The position numbers and the translations under genes were made by a program. From Apus apus (Eukaryota; Chordata; Aves; Apodiformes; Apodidae), in assembly GCF_020740795.1 (NCBI RefSeq), contig NC_067296.1:7231001-7295000 (forward strand): DNA of 64,000 nucleotides, read 5' to 3'. Below, piece after piece: positions 22,036-33,580 of the stretch; positions within the stretch are counted from its first letter, which is position 1, and every line of letters starts with the position of its first letter. Below the pieces are notes generated by a model. It was not told the origin of the DNA and did no database searches. It was given only the letters and a program-made list of their open reading frames with translations.

Positions 22036-25000
22036 AAGGGGCAATCTGTAATTTGAAATGGTTCAAACATATTTTTAAGTAACCTAGTAAAATAGCATGC
22101 TGCCAAGCAAGAGCTTTGGGTTAAATTATACCCCCATGAAAATCACAGCGTGCAAAGGTGGCTGCTGGAAACTGACAGAGCCTTAATGACAGCAGCCCCA
22201 GTGCGTGACAGGGCAGCAGCACGATCAGGCTTCCCAAACCTGTGCTTTAAGGCCACTGGTTAATCCCACCAGCACAGACCCTGAACCCTGAGCTGTGTTT
22301 TCAAGGGGAACGGCTCCGCAATAGCCAAGCGTGTCCCCTTGCTGGGGGAGGTTTCTGGGCTTTTTCTTTCCTTAGTTCAGGCTGCTCCAAAAAATAAACA
22401 CAGAAACTGCTCTGCTCAATGTTTCTTGACACAAAGCCACCGCTCTGCTGTGTTGCTTTGTGACAGCAGCACCATAAAGTACACTTTTTTTTTTTGTGCT
22501 GCTCTATTCTGACATCGCCGGCTTGAGACTTAGAAGCCAACATATTCCCCCTCCTCAGCCCCTTCCCACATCATCTCCTATGGAGCCAGGAGTATGAAAA
22601 ACACTAAGCCTTGTTGCTAATGGCCTAAGAAAATTATTTAATCACAGTGACGCAGAAGGAGTGAGGAGCCTGTAGGATGGAAAAAATGCTGGACAGACAG
22701 TAAGACTAATGAGGTAATGTGTAAACCCAGGCATTTCGAACAGACAGAATGTGGCAGAGCTGACATGTATATTGAAAGGGACATAAAAACATAGACAAAA
22801 CAATACCCTGGGTTGGCCATAGCTTGATTTACGCAGTGGAAACATTTTTTTCCTCTGAAGGCAAAGGAGAGCAGCATAGGAGGCTCTGTGCTTGGTAGCA
22901 CAGTCACAGTGTCAGGACTGGACGTGCAAGACCAAGCACACAGCACCATTCCCACCCAGCCTCTGAGGCTGTGGGGGGAGGCTGCCTCATGGGCACTCAT
23001 GCAACAAGCTTCCCAGGGCTCTGTGAGATAAGTGAGCATCACTGTCCCCATGAGGAGGGGGGAGCCCAGATAATTTGTTAGACATCTCAGTGCAGGACAG
23101 TGTGGGTGCCAACACCAAAGCTTGGGCCACAGGAGCCAGTCTGCATTGCTCGTGCTGGCCACTACCTGCAAAGTAGCTCCAAAAGCAAACTCAGCTGCTC
23201 TACAAAATGAAACCTCCCTGTACCATCTGTGCAAAGCAGAGGGTGCCTGTAATTTGCACTGCAGTTGCCACAGGATAACATCTGTGTGCAGACAAGCTCC
23301 CAGTTCACGCCATGGTGGAGAATGGGTAGCATGAAGCAGTGGGTGCTGGGCCATGCCTATGGGCACGGTGGTACCACAGCAGTCCCCAGGCTGGGATGAG
23401 ACATCTGCTTCCCCAGCCAGGCTGGGTGCCACTCAGCAAGAGAGCCAAGTGACACAGCTCCTGGGGCTGCCAAACAGATGCTGTGGTTCATGTGTGAGCA
23501 CTGCACATGCTGCTCAAAAATACCAGCTGCTCCAGGTGAGAGCATGAGGGGTGGGGAGGAGAGGACAGCTCAGGGACACGAGCACGTGTGTCCAGTTTCA
23601 CTAGGGGATGGGTAATGAGGAAAGTCTGTATTTTTGCCTGTCTGCTCTTACTGGAGAAACCTCTTGGAAATTCCCACTGGTACATGCAGAAATCCATGAA
23701 GCAAAACACCTGAGTCATCTGTTTCAACCAGTCACAGCAGCTTCCCCTGTCAATCTGCATGACCCACTCAACTCTCGGCCATTTTTCTCTGTTCTGGGGG
23801 AGTTGTGAAAAATAACTACAATCATTCCAGCTGATAGGTTATAGCATCTGCTCGAACTGCAGTTATTTGGTTAAATTCTCCTAATGGCTGTACCACTACT
23901 TGGGCTTTATATAATCCAGGCAATAACAGCAGATACAATCAGAGAACTTGGTCTGGCTGCATTGCTGCTCTGCTCTGGACAGATTTACCACAGCTCAGTG
24001 CTCTGCAGAAGCTTAGCCAGGGCTAACAAAATATAGTTTAGTTATTAATGTCATTTTCCATTGAGATAGTGTGTGAAATCGATCTATCATGTTAAATCTA
24101 CAAGTTCCAAACTGTACACATAAGGTATATTAAGGGATTTGGAAAGATTAAGACTAGCTCCTAAGAGTCTCTCTGTGTGTATAAGCACTGATTGTTTTGT
24201 CTATGAATTACCTGCTGCTGTGCAGAAAAGGCAAAGATAAGGAAACCAGCCTGAATTGGCCTTGTTGGGAACAGCATTAGCAGGATTTTGCTCACAGCTG
24301 AGCTCCGCTTGTGCTTCTTGGGGTGATGTGACAGTATCACATAGGGGTGCTGCTCTCCAGAGCCAGGGGAGCCCAAGAAATACCTGCTCCCCCTAATCCA
24401 GCTGCCATCTCTCCATGTGCCCAGCATCTCAGTGCTCATGGGATGTGCCTGGGCTTGGTTCCCCCGGTGCTCCCATCTCCCCTGCACCACTACACAGATC
24501 ACCTCTGCACTAGGAAAAAGGCATTTGAAAATACAGCATTAAAATGCTGTAGTGACTAGAGCCAGTGGGAAGAGGCTCACAGCAGGAGCCAAGGGTGCTG
24601 GCTGGCATGTCTCCTTCAGCTGGGTGCTACTGGGTTGTTTCAGTGAGGGGAAGAGCCTTCTCTGAGTGCATCAGCTCCCTGGGCTTGGCAGGTCCTGAGC
24701 AAGATGGATGGTTGGACCATGGCATGGGGCTTCAGGGCCACAGGAGGCTCTGGGTGTGCAGAGCCCACCCTGCCCCTGTGCTGTAGCTCAGCCAGCTGCA
24801 GGGCCCAGCCTGTGTGGCCGAGCAGGAATTTCCCAGGTGCTGGTTCTTTTAAGAGCAGCTGAGATGGGCAGAGTGAGAGTTCAGGACTTGGTGCTTTTAA
24901 AAATCCATCTTGTATTCAGTGGAGCTTGCTCCTCCATGCATCATGGGTAACTACCAAGGTTTGTAGCTGTTCCTGACTAGTGGCAAAGTGTCAGGCTCAG

Positions 25001-28000
25001 CCTGGCTCTGCTCCCAAAGGAGTAGCAGGGCTCTGGCTCTTGCAGGCAGTAGCCTGGGACTCCTGTCTCTGCTCTTAATAAGACATGCTGGTGAATTAGC
25101 TACTCACACACAAACACAGCTCTGCTCTTGCCTTGTTACTTGCTGAACCTCAGAATTCCCACAGGAAGGCTGATGTCTGCCTGCCACTGTGCTCAGCAGA
25201 GCTGCATGGGGCTGGGCAAGTGATGTTGGCCGGGGCTCTCCTGGCTGAAGCCACCTGGACTTTATTCCCAGGATTAGTATCAGGGGAAGCTCTTACAAGG
25301 AAAGACCATTCCATGGGACAGCAAATACGTGACTTGCACCATGAGGGGCCAACTACCGTGTGCCTGGAATGGCCAACTGAGTGCTGTCCCAGGGTGATTA
25401 CCTGGGCTGGCTCCAGCACACCTACGTAAGGCAGGAAGGATCCCCTTCCCCACACACTCACAGCATGGGCAACTGTTCAGTTTATAAAAAGCATCCTCTG
25501 AAAAGATTTTCCTACTGGGTAAAGGCCCATTACGAGGACTTCCTGGCTTACAAGGCTGTATATAGCAGCAGTAATCCTATTATGCTTAACCTAAACTGTC
25601 CTCCACTGAACAGTGAAATGAACTTTACAGAACACTAGAAGCTTAATTAAGCCCCCAAGCCTGCTGTGAGCAGCACAATTATGCCTCTTGCAGCCACATG
25701 GTTGTGTTATCACAGAAAACACAAACAGCACACCTGTACCCTACACACAGCAAAGGCTGTTTCCCTGTCTTTGTTCAGCTTGTTCTCAGCAAATTCAAGA
25801 CAAGTTCTTTGTAGGAAGAGTTGTCTCTTTATCACCAAGAGCCCAAACCCACAACCATGTACATGTGGCAATAACTCGGCTTTTGCAAAAATCTGTGCTG
25901 AGGCTGAAGACTAGTTGCTTGTGCACCTCTGTATTTTCATTGCACAACTGTGAGGATAAATAAAAATGGTATTGAACAGCCAGACCCTGAGCCTGGCCTT
26001 TCTGGAAGGGCTCTTCAATTCTCTAAAGAAGCAATATTACACCTACAGCTCATGAAAAACAGCTGTTGACCATTTTTGCTGAACGTCAGCATGAGGCTTC
26101 AGAGCACCCATATACGTGGAGAGCTGAACAGATGTGTCAGGCTGTGCCATGGGTGTCAAGGCAGGTTGGAATGGCCCAGCCGTTTTGTTTCAGCTGCTTA
26201 AGGTTGAATGGCAGCATTAATGTTTCTCCCCTAACACTTTTTCACACTGTTAACACTTGACAGTCTTGGAACTGCTCCAGAAAAAGTTGAACATCAACAA
26301 AGCTCCTGGGCAGAAACCAAAGGGATGAGCAAGAGCATAAAGGCTGCAACCAGAAAGGGCTATATGGGTTATTATCCTGAAATCTTAATATTGCTAACTA
26401 ATATCGCAATTATTACTTTAAGAACTACAACATAACTCACAATGGCAGCATAGGAAGAGGTGCTGGTATCACCCTGTGCCTGGCCAGCATGGCTTAACTG
26501 CTCAACATCACTAAACACGGATTCCTGTGACCTTTTCAGACCTTCCTTGTGCCTTTTCCTAATGGAGGGCAGCTCTGAGATTTAGCTTAGAAACTACCAT
26601 CTTCAAATGCTTGATTTTTTTGTGTAGCAGACTGAGACAGGCTAAATATTTTGTGTTCTTGTCTTGGCCGCCTGGTAACCCAGATACTATTAGTGAAGCA
26701 CAACTGGGTCATGTGAATTAATATTAGCATCTGCGTTAGCTGCTTTATTTACATCACTGTAGCTGTCAAGAGTTGTAGGTAGCTTAAAAGGAATATGGTT
26801 TATTCATGTTGACACCAGCAGTGAAATAGCTAGGCAAAGGCAGGCTGGCTCCTCAAGACCAAGAGGCCAGGCAAGGCCTGTGCAAGGGGGGCAAATGCCC
26901 CGTGAATGGCCTGATCAGTGCAGGGTGAGTGGGACAGCTCATTCCAATTTATGTGGGCCAGCAAAAGACATGGTTGGCAACACAGCCTAACAATGTCCAC
27001 TGCTTTTCTGTACTGCCCAAAACCAGAGTAAGAGGATGGAAGGATGCTGATTTTCCCAAGATGCCTGCTCCAAATGAGCCCTGTCAGCACCATTCTGGCT
27101 GCTGCTGGATGCAATCCCATGAAATGTGTGTGTCCCTACAGCTAAGCAACAGGGATAGAGGATGATACTGACTGTTAAAGAGGAAACTCTCATGCTTCCT
27201 AACCTAACTTCATGTATTCTGGGTGAGGAACTGTGTTGCTTCAAGGTGTGGATCTGCCAGCTCTCCATCAAGGTTCAAGCTGAACCTTTTCTTGATGGCT
27301 GGTGCATGGCTCTGGTTGCTGTCCCATAAGGACTGAAGAACCCAGGCCCTGTTACTCCCAGCTCCAGTTGTGGTGTGTGCCTGTAGTGGGGAAGAGAGAA
27401 GGGGGAAGCTGCCCTACAGCCCCCAAGGCACCCACCACTTCCACTGTCCTGCTCTGGGAGCTCAGGTCCTCCCCTAACATCTCACTGTGCTTCAGCAGGG
27501 CTGTGCCAGGGCCGGGGCTGGATTTGAGGCATCATGTAGAAGAGGTTAATTTAAAAAAACTCTGATCATTGTTTCAATATAATTAAGGAATTAATTAACT
27601 TTCCAGCTGAGTAATTATGGAAGCTTCAGCCACATGAAGCAATGCCTCTTTCCATAGGTGCCTGTTGCTCTTGCAGTGGTCAGTGTGTCTCTGAGAACAC
27701 CCTGCAGGTCCTGTTTGGAGTGGAGCAAGGTGGGCTGCGGGGTCAGTGTTTGGAGGGGGATGGGGTGGGTGCAGGCAGACTGGCATGAACCTGAGCACAC
27801 AGCATGTGGGGAGAATAACATTATTATTATTTTTAGCCAAAGTCCAGAAGATGCCATGAAGTGTGGGGTCAATGACACCCCTCTCCATTGATGTCTGCAG
27901 CCAGAAGCTCTCCAACATGCAGGTGCTCAATCACATCTGTGTGGGTGGATTTAAGAGCCATGGCTATATGTTTGCCATAGAAATTACTGCTGTGAGAAAA

Positions 28001-30610
28001 TGGGACTGTCAGTGCATCTCCTGATGGCTCCATTCCTGGTGGCCACTACCTTCTTGAGCAGATACAGTGTCCCTGCCACATTCTGACCCTTTCCCAAAAT
28101 CCCCCATGACCAAGAGCCAAATATCCTATAAACAAAGCCAATGCTGGGGTTTAAGTTTGTAGGAACTGAGGCAATGCAAATTTCTGATTAACAGAAATCC
28201 CAGCAAGCTGGTGTGTAACTAGCTCCTGGCAGAGTTATTAGCAGAATTCTTAAAAATGCTTTTCCTTATCAGTAGAAATTGTATAAACTTATTTTTGCAG
28301 TCAGCTCAAAAAAAACTCTGAAGAAAACTGGAAAACTGTTTCACAAACCAACTAGACTGGGCAACAACACTGTTGTTACAGCAACATTTGTGACAATACA
28401 ATAATTTATCAAACAGAAACATTCTGGGAACAAGTTCCTACAGTCTGTTTAAAAAATATATGCATATTTTTACATGTTCAGAATGTTCCTTTTCAACAAC
28501 ATTTAAAGAAAAGCTCTCTCTTGAGCTCAAAATGCCTTCTTTCCTTAGCTGGTCAATTAATTTCAACTAAGTAAGGGATGTTTTTGAAATATCCTGGTTT
28601 GAAGTTACTGAAAAAAAATATATGGAATACTCAGAACCAAAATGTTGGATTTGGGGGAAAAAAGTTTGTGCATTTTGGGAAGGGAAAAATTTCAAAGTAT
28701 TAAAATTTTTTTCAGACAAGGAAACAATTTCTTGCACCTCCCCACGCTACCAACTGTGCCTTAAGGAGATCCAGCCCATTCCCTGCGTGACCCTTCTCTG
28801 CCTTTGAGTGGCTTGAGATCCTTCCCAACGGGACAAGGCACAATCCTGAATGCACCTAGAGATGCAGCTCTTGGGATGACACCCAGTGTGCATCAGCTTT
28901 TCTTACTGTCTTTGCTGATGGAAAATTATGTTATTAAAAGTAGCCTTCATGAAGATGCAGGAATTTCATTGAAATGTTCAAGTTTCACCCAAATTAGCAT
29001 TTCCCTCATCAAGCTCATCAGCCTGGTGTGATACTGCACTGTGACAGACCTGCTGGGCACTCATCCCTGCTGTAGCATTCCCATGAAAGCCCTTTGCCCT
29101 GGCCAGCCCATCTCTCCTTTTTACCTTAGTAATAGGAAAAGACAAGGCTTTTTTTTTTCCTTAATTACTGCTAGCTCAATAGGTGTTCCCTCAACAGTCA
29201 TTTCCAGCAGTAATCACAGCTTTAGCCTCTTCTTCCTAAATCTAGACAATTCCCTACCAGGCCTGTATCAGCTTTGCTCTTTGATCTCCCAGGGAAGCCT
29301 GAAATAATTATGAAATTGTATTTTTTTTTCACTGGCAGGTTTAACAACCCTTTGACTGGCTCTTTGGATGCCATCCTGCTAACTGTCAGTCATACTTTGT
29401 ACAGGCAAATCCATAAATACTACCTCACCTTGTCTAAAATTTTAAGAGAGAATTTTTTTGGGGGATGATTTGTTGGTGTTGGCTGCCCATCCCTTGCCAG
29501 CAAAGCCCTTTGAGCTGTCTCTTTGACAGATGATTATAAGGACAGCTTTTGAGTTACTGCTTTCATCTCTTGCAGTAGTACTGACCCCAGGCATTGCCAT
29601 GGGAAAGGAGACAGCAGAGATTCTGGAGTTAGCATAACTTGTGGTGTTTGTACAAATACATCACTGTAAGACACCTTGTATAGGACTTGTTCCTGCTCCT
29701 TTTTCCAGAAATCCCACCCTAGGCCTCTTCACAGCAAACTGAATTTCCTTGAACAAGAAATGCTTCTGGAGCCTGAGGTGATGCTTCACTGCATCCCTTC
29801 TCACAGACACTTGCAGATCTCACCTAATGATTTCACAGACTCTTCTCCCAGCATTAAAAACTTTAGGAGTACAAATTAAATTAATTTGGAAGACTTAGGA
29901 ATATGAGGAAATGCTGCTCCTAATTGGAGGAATGAGTTGGAGCTGTTTTGTTGCATCTGTATTGCTGTTCAGAGGCCAAGACGTTTGTCTGGGGGCTGCT
30001 TTCCTTCTCCTGAGGTCCATGGGAGGGGAAGTGCAAGGGGAACAGAAAATAGATGAAGAACTGGTGGAAAAAGAGTCGCTCTGCCTGGTTATTTTTGACT
30101 GAGAGCTCTGAGCATCTGCTGGCTTTAGTTTTGCTAACTGTACTTTTCAATTTTGGCAAGGATACCTGGAGCCCAGGAGAGGAATGCACTGTATATATAA
30201 TTATAAATCAAAATATAATAACTGAAATGAGCACTGAAAAATACCACTCACTAACTGCATATGCCATCTACCTAATAGTTCCAGGTTGTGAGTCACCACT
30301 TGAATTAAAGAGGTGCAGCACAGTGGCAGAGCCAAGCTCTGCAAGGGTCGTTGGGTCCTAACACCCCAAGGACCTCTTGTTGAAGTCAATAGCCCCCAGA
30401 TCCCACTAAGCCCACCCAGTGACCCTGTGCTCAGCACTGTCCTACCAGGATGTCCTCAAAGAACCCTCAGCACTGGGCTGTACATCTGTTTGATACAGGC
30501 AAAGAGTTAAATGCTTGAGAAATGGGATCACAGACCTGACTACAGATCAGCCTAAAGGAACAAAGGAAATCCTGGGCTGGGCAGAGCATCACCGTAAAAG
30601 GCAGAGGGGA

Positions 30611-30664
30611 ACACCTGCACCAGGGCAGATGGACACCTACAGAAGGACACCTACACCAGGGCAG
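30611..30664. repeat. Short imperfect direct repeat
   Basis: ACACCTGCACCAGGGCAG (30611-30628) and ACACCTACACCAGGGCAG (30647-30664) differ at one base. A partial copy, GACACCTACAGAAGG, lies between them. It looks like a small local duplication. Confidence 0.75.
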
Positions 30665-31162
30665 TCCTTTCCCATAGGAAAAAAGGGAGAAAGAGAAGAT
30701 GTTGCTGTAGCCTGAGGGCTGAAGCATGTATCTGGGGACTAGAGGAGCAAATCCAAGCTCTAATCCCTGCTCTGCTGGGCTGGAGGGACAAGGATGCAGA
30801 TACAAGAGGCTGCTGCTGTTAATCTTAATGCCTTCAACACAAGAGCAAATTTCCATGAAGATAATGAGCAGGAGAGTCAGTGTGAGGGTCTTTCACGCAC
30901 ACAGAAGCGCATGTTACCCCCTCTGCAGTGAAGTGCTCCCCTGACACATCTGCACACAAACACACACACTGAGCTGCAAAGCCCAAGCAAAGCCACCAAC
31001 CAAGGGCTAGACCTTCCTTGGGCCCCAAATGTCCCTGATTTTCCTGCAATAAGTGATCATGGACTTAGGAAAATCAGCAGTGCAAAATAATTCAGCGGTG
31101 CTTTGATGTGAGACATCAGGATCCCATAATAATAATAACCCATGATGATTTCACAGCAACTT

Positions 31163-31451
31163 TCATAGAATCATAGAAGGGTTTGGGTTGGAAGGGACCT
31201 TAAATATTATGTAGTTCCAACCCGCCTGCATGGGCAGGGACACCTCCCACTAGACCACGTTGCTCAGAGCCCCATGCAACCTGCCCTTGAACACTTCCAG
31301 GGATGGGGCTTCCACAATGTCTCTGGGCAACCTGATCTACTGTCTCACCACCCTCACACTAAATAATTTGTTCCCAATGTCCAACCTAAAACTACCCTCT
31401 TCCAGTTTTAATCCATTAGCCCTTGCCCTCTCACTACAAGTCCTTGTAAAA
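31163..31451 (-). mobile_element. CR1 LINE fragment with octamer 3' end
   Basis: The left end is two copies of TCATAGAA, followed by GGGTTTGGGTTGGAAGGGAC, GGGCAGGGACACCTCCCACT, TTCCAGGGATGGGGCTTCCA and CTCTGGGCAACCTGATCTAC, ending near TCCTTGTAAAAA. This is the reverse complement of an avian CR1 3' end, so the element lies on the minus strand and is truncated at its 5' side near 31451. About 290 bases remain, without an intact reading frame. It is the best evidence that the host is a bird. Confidence 0.95.
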
Positions 31452-33489
31452 ACCGGACAGTTTCCATCCTGCTGTCCAGGCCATGTGTCCTTGGCTTTGA
31501 ACCACTTTCTGCCCACTGGAATTCAGCCACCTCTGCACTGGGACTTTAATCCTGTAAATGCCAGCATCAATCCTGAACTCAGGGGCTTCCCTGGGAGCAG
31601 GGGACTTGAAGATCCTTCAGTTCTCTTTCCAGACAATTAAATATTCCCAGCAAGCAGTTTATCTTTGAGAAATGAGCTGGGCTTTGGTTGTCATTACTTA
31701 AATGGAGTGGATGGCAGAAGGTAGGCACCTGAAACCTTAAATAAAGCCAAAAGGTGTCAATATTTCATTCTTCTACTAGAGGACCAGCTACAGGGTATGA
31801 CAAGGTTCTGATGGCACAATGTCTGCTGCTCTGACTGGCCAGAAACTGGATTTTAAAAAGTGATTTTGTGACACATTTTTCTTTCCCAGAAAAGCTTTAG
31901 GTCTTTTTGAGACATTAGCAACAACCTGAGAAGACTTAAAGTATTTAATTCACAGTGGTTTTTGTTCCTAAAGTACTTTACATTTCTTATGTTTGGGAAT
32001 GGCAGTAACAATTATTAAAGCCCATAAATCTAGGAGCAAGTCTCCTAACCACCTTGTGTGTGGTTTAAATGAAGCAGATTTGTTTACGGGATATTAAGGG
32101 CACTGGGAGGTTTGAGCATTTTTACCAGCTGTTCCTTGTGATTTTTGGCAGCTTTCAGGATGTCACTGTCATTCCCAACGTATGTGGAGATGGCTCTCAG
32201 AAGCCCAAGGAATGGCAGGCAGGCACTTTGACACCCTCCCAGGAGTTTAGCCTGCCTTGCATGCTCCATCATGTTGGCTACAGGAAAATGCCCCCACTGA
32301 GCTGTGCCTTGGGAGTGTGAGAGGTCTGCAGGTCAAGAGGCTCCTCTCATTGAATGCAAGATGCAGAGAGAGGGAGAAAGAACACTTGAAAAATATTATC
32401 TTAGTCTTTTTAAAGCTTCTCTCTAGAAGCTTTTGAATTGCTGAGAAAAAAAATACTGTGATGCTGGAAATACAGCCCCTTTCCCTCAGGCTGAACATGG
32501 ACAGGGGCTTTCCAGGAGATCTCACAGCATCCCTGGTTCATGGTGATTGCCCCTTACAGTTAACTCTTTCTGATATTTTATCCACATTTGTTTTCCTCTG
32601 CAGGAAATTAAGCTAAGCTAAGCCTAGTGGTTGCTCCTTTATCTAATGGGGCATAGACCTTTATGGTTCTCATAAGACCTTCAAGATATCCACGTTGTAA
32701 TTTGGGTGTTCAATTTCTTGCACAATAAACTCACTTCTGATTTGCTTCTGCAAAATATGGTGGAGTTTTATGTGGTTTGTTAATGTATTTTCTTTCTTGG
32801 TTGATAATGCTTCCAGGGAATGTCATACATTCACCTGCAAACTGGCAGTATCCCATCCATGTCAGCCTGTGACAAGCCTCATCTAATGAACTCACATACT
32901 GCTGATGATCATGCTGCAGTACCTGCTCCTGACACTTTCAAACTTGACTACAGGCAAAAGGCCCCTCTGCAAGGCTGTCAGGGTAATCAGAGTTATCCCC
33001 ACATTGACCAGGAGAGTGAAAGTGCACAAGACTGAAAGACTTCAGTGCATCAATAGACTGAACTTATCTCAGCCACAACTTGGTTTGATGAAACAATCAA
33101 TCCCACTATTTACAGAGCAAGCTTTTAAAACCCTGTCATTCTTAATGGTTAAAAATACCTGTGCTCTCCCAGGTAGCTCTTACCAAAGCAAAACAGAGCA
33201 CAAATCAGTATAAATTGATACTAAAGAGTCTAATGCAAATCTTACTTTGCTGGACACGATGCTACATTGAGACTGACTACTTGGATTGTAACGTCATGGT
33301 ACTGCTGAGTCAGAAATGAAGAAGTAGGACAGGTACCAAATGAGATAGAGATAGAGGAGGTGGGGGGTGGGTGACAGAGTGCCCAACGGAGAGTAAGTCA
33401 CAGCAAGGAGGAAAAATAACACTTGCTGTTAAAACACAGGAAGGGAAAATACACAGTCTGAGTCTTTTTCCTAATTGTGGCATTTTGGA
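31452..33489. other. Intronic sequence without a recognised gene
   Basis: Unique-looking sequence between the CR1 and MIR-like fragments. No gene, RNA or repeat is recognised. Confidence 0.6.
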
Positions 33490-33580
33490 TTTGTTCTGTG
33501 ACCTTGGGTAAATTATTTATTCTCTTTGTGCACAGTTTCCTCATCTGTAAAAGAAAGTTAATAGCTACTGCTCAAAAAGG
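33490..33580 (+). mobile_element. Ancient MIR-like (CORE) SINE fragment
   Basis: TTCTGTGACCTTGGGTAAAT, TTCTCTTTGTGCACAGTTTC and CTCATCTGTAAAAGAAAGTT match, with substitutions, the well-known MIR segment that runs from 'tgtgaccttgggcaa' through 'cctcagtttcctcatctgtaaaatgggg'. The element is in plus orientation. MIR-type SINEs are tRNA-derived and ancient in amniotes; recognisable copies in birds are uncommon and much decayed. The outer ends are not detectable. Confidence 0.75.

Larger units (their letters stand above)
19793..31162. other. Intronic sequence without a recognised gene
   Basis: No gene recognised. It holds homopolymer tracts at 21536-21551 and 21983-22035 and a short imperfect duplication at 30611-30664. 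Minus-strand open frames at 21067-21819 (250 codons) and 22638-23432 (264 codons) have no recognisable domain and are treated as chance. Confidence 0.6.

Noticed and set aside
22455..22485. Possible REST/NRSF site (CAGCAGCACCATAAAG)
   Set aside because: Only the left half resembles the consensus; the second half is missing.
22638..23432. 264-codon open frame on the minus strand
   Set aside because: No recognisable family, no splice or promoter context, and another frame on the same strand is also open at its 3' part. Treated as chance.
28804..28850. Possible CR1 sense 3' end (GAGATCCTTCCCAAC)
   Set aside because: Only about 15 bases resemble CR1, without the preceding or following consensus.
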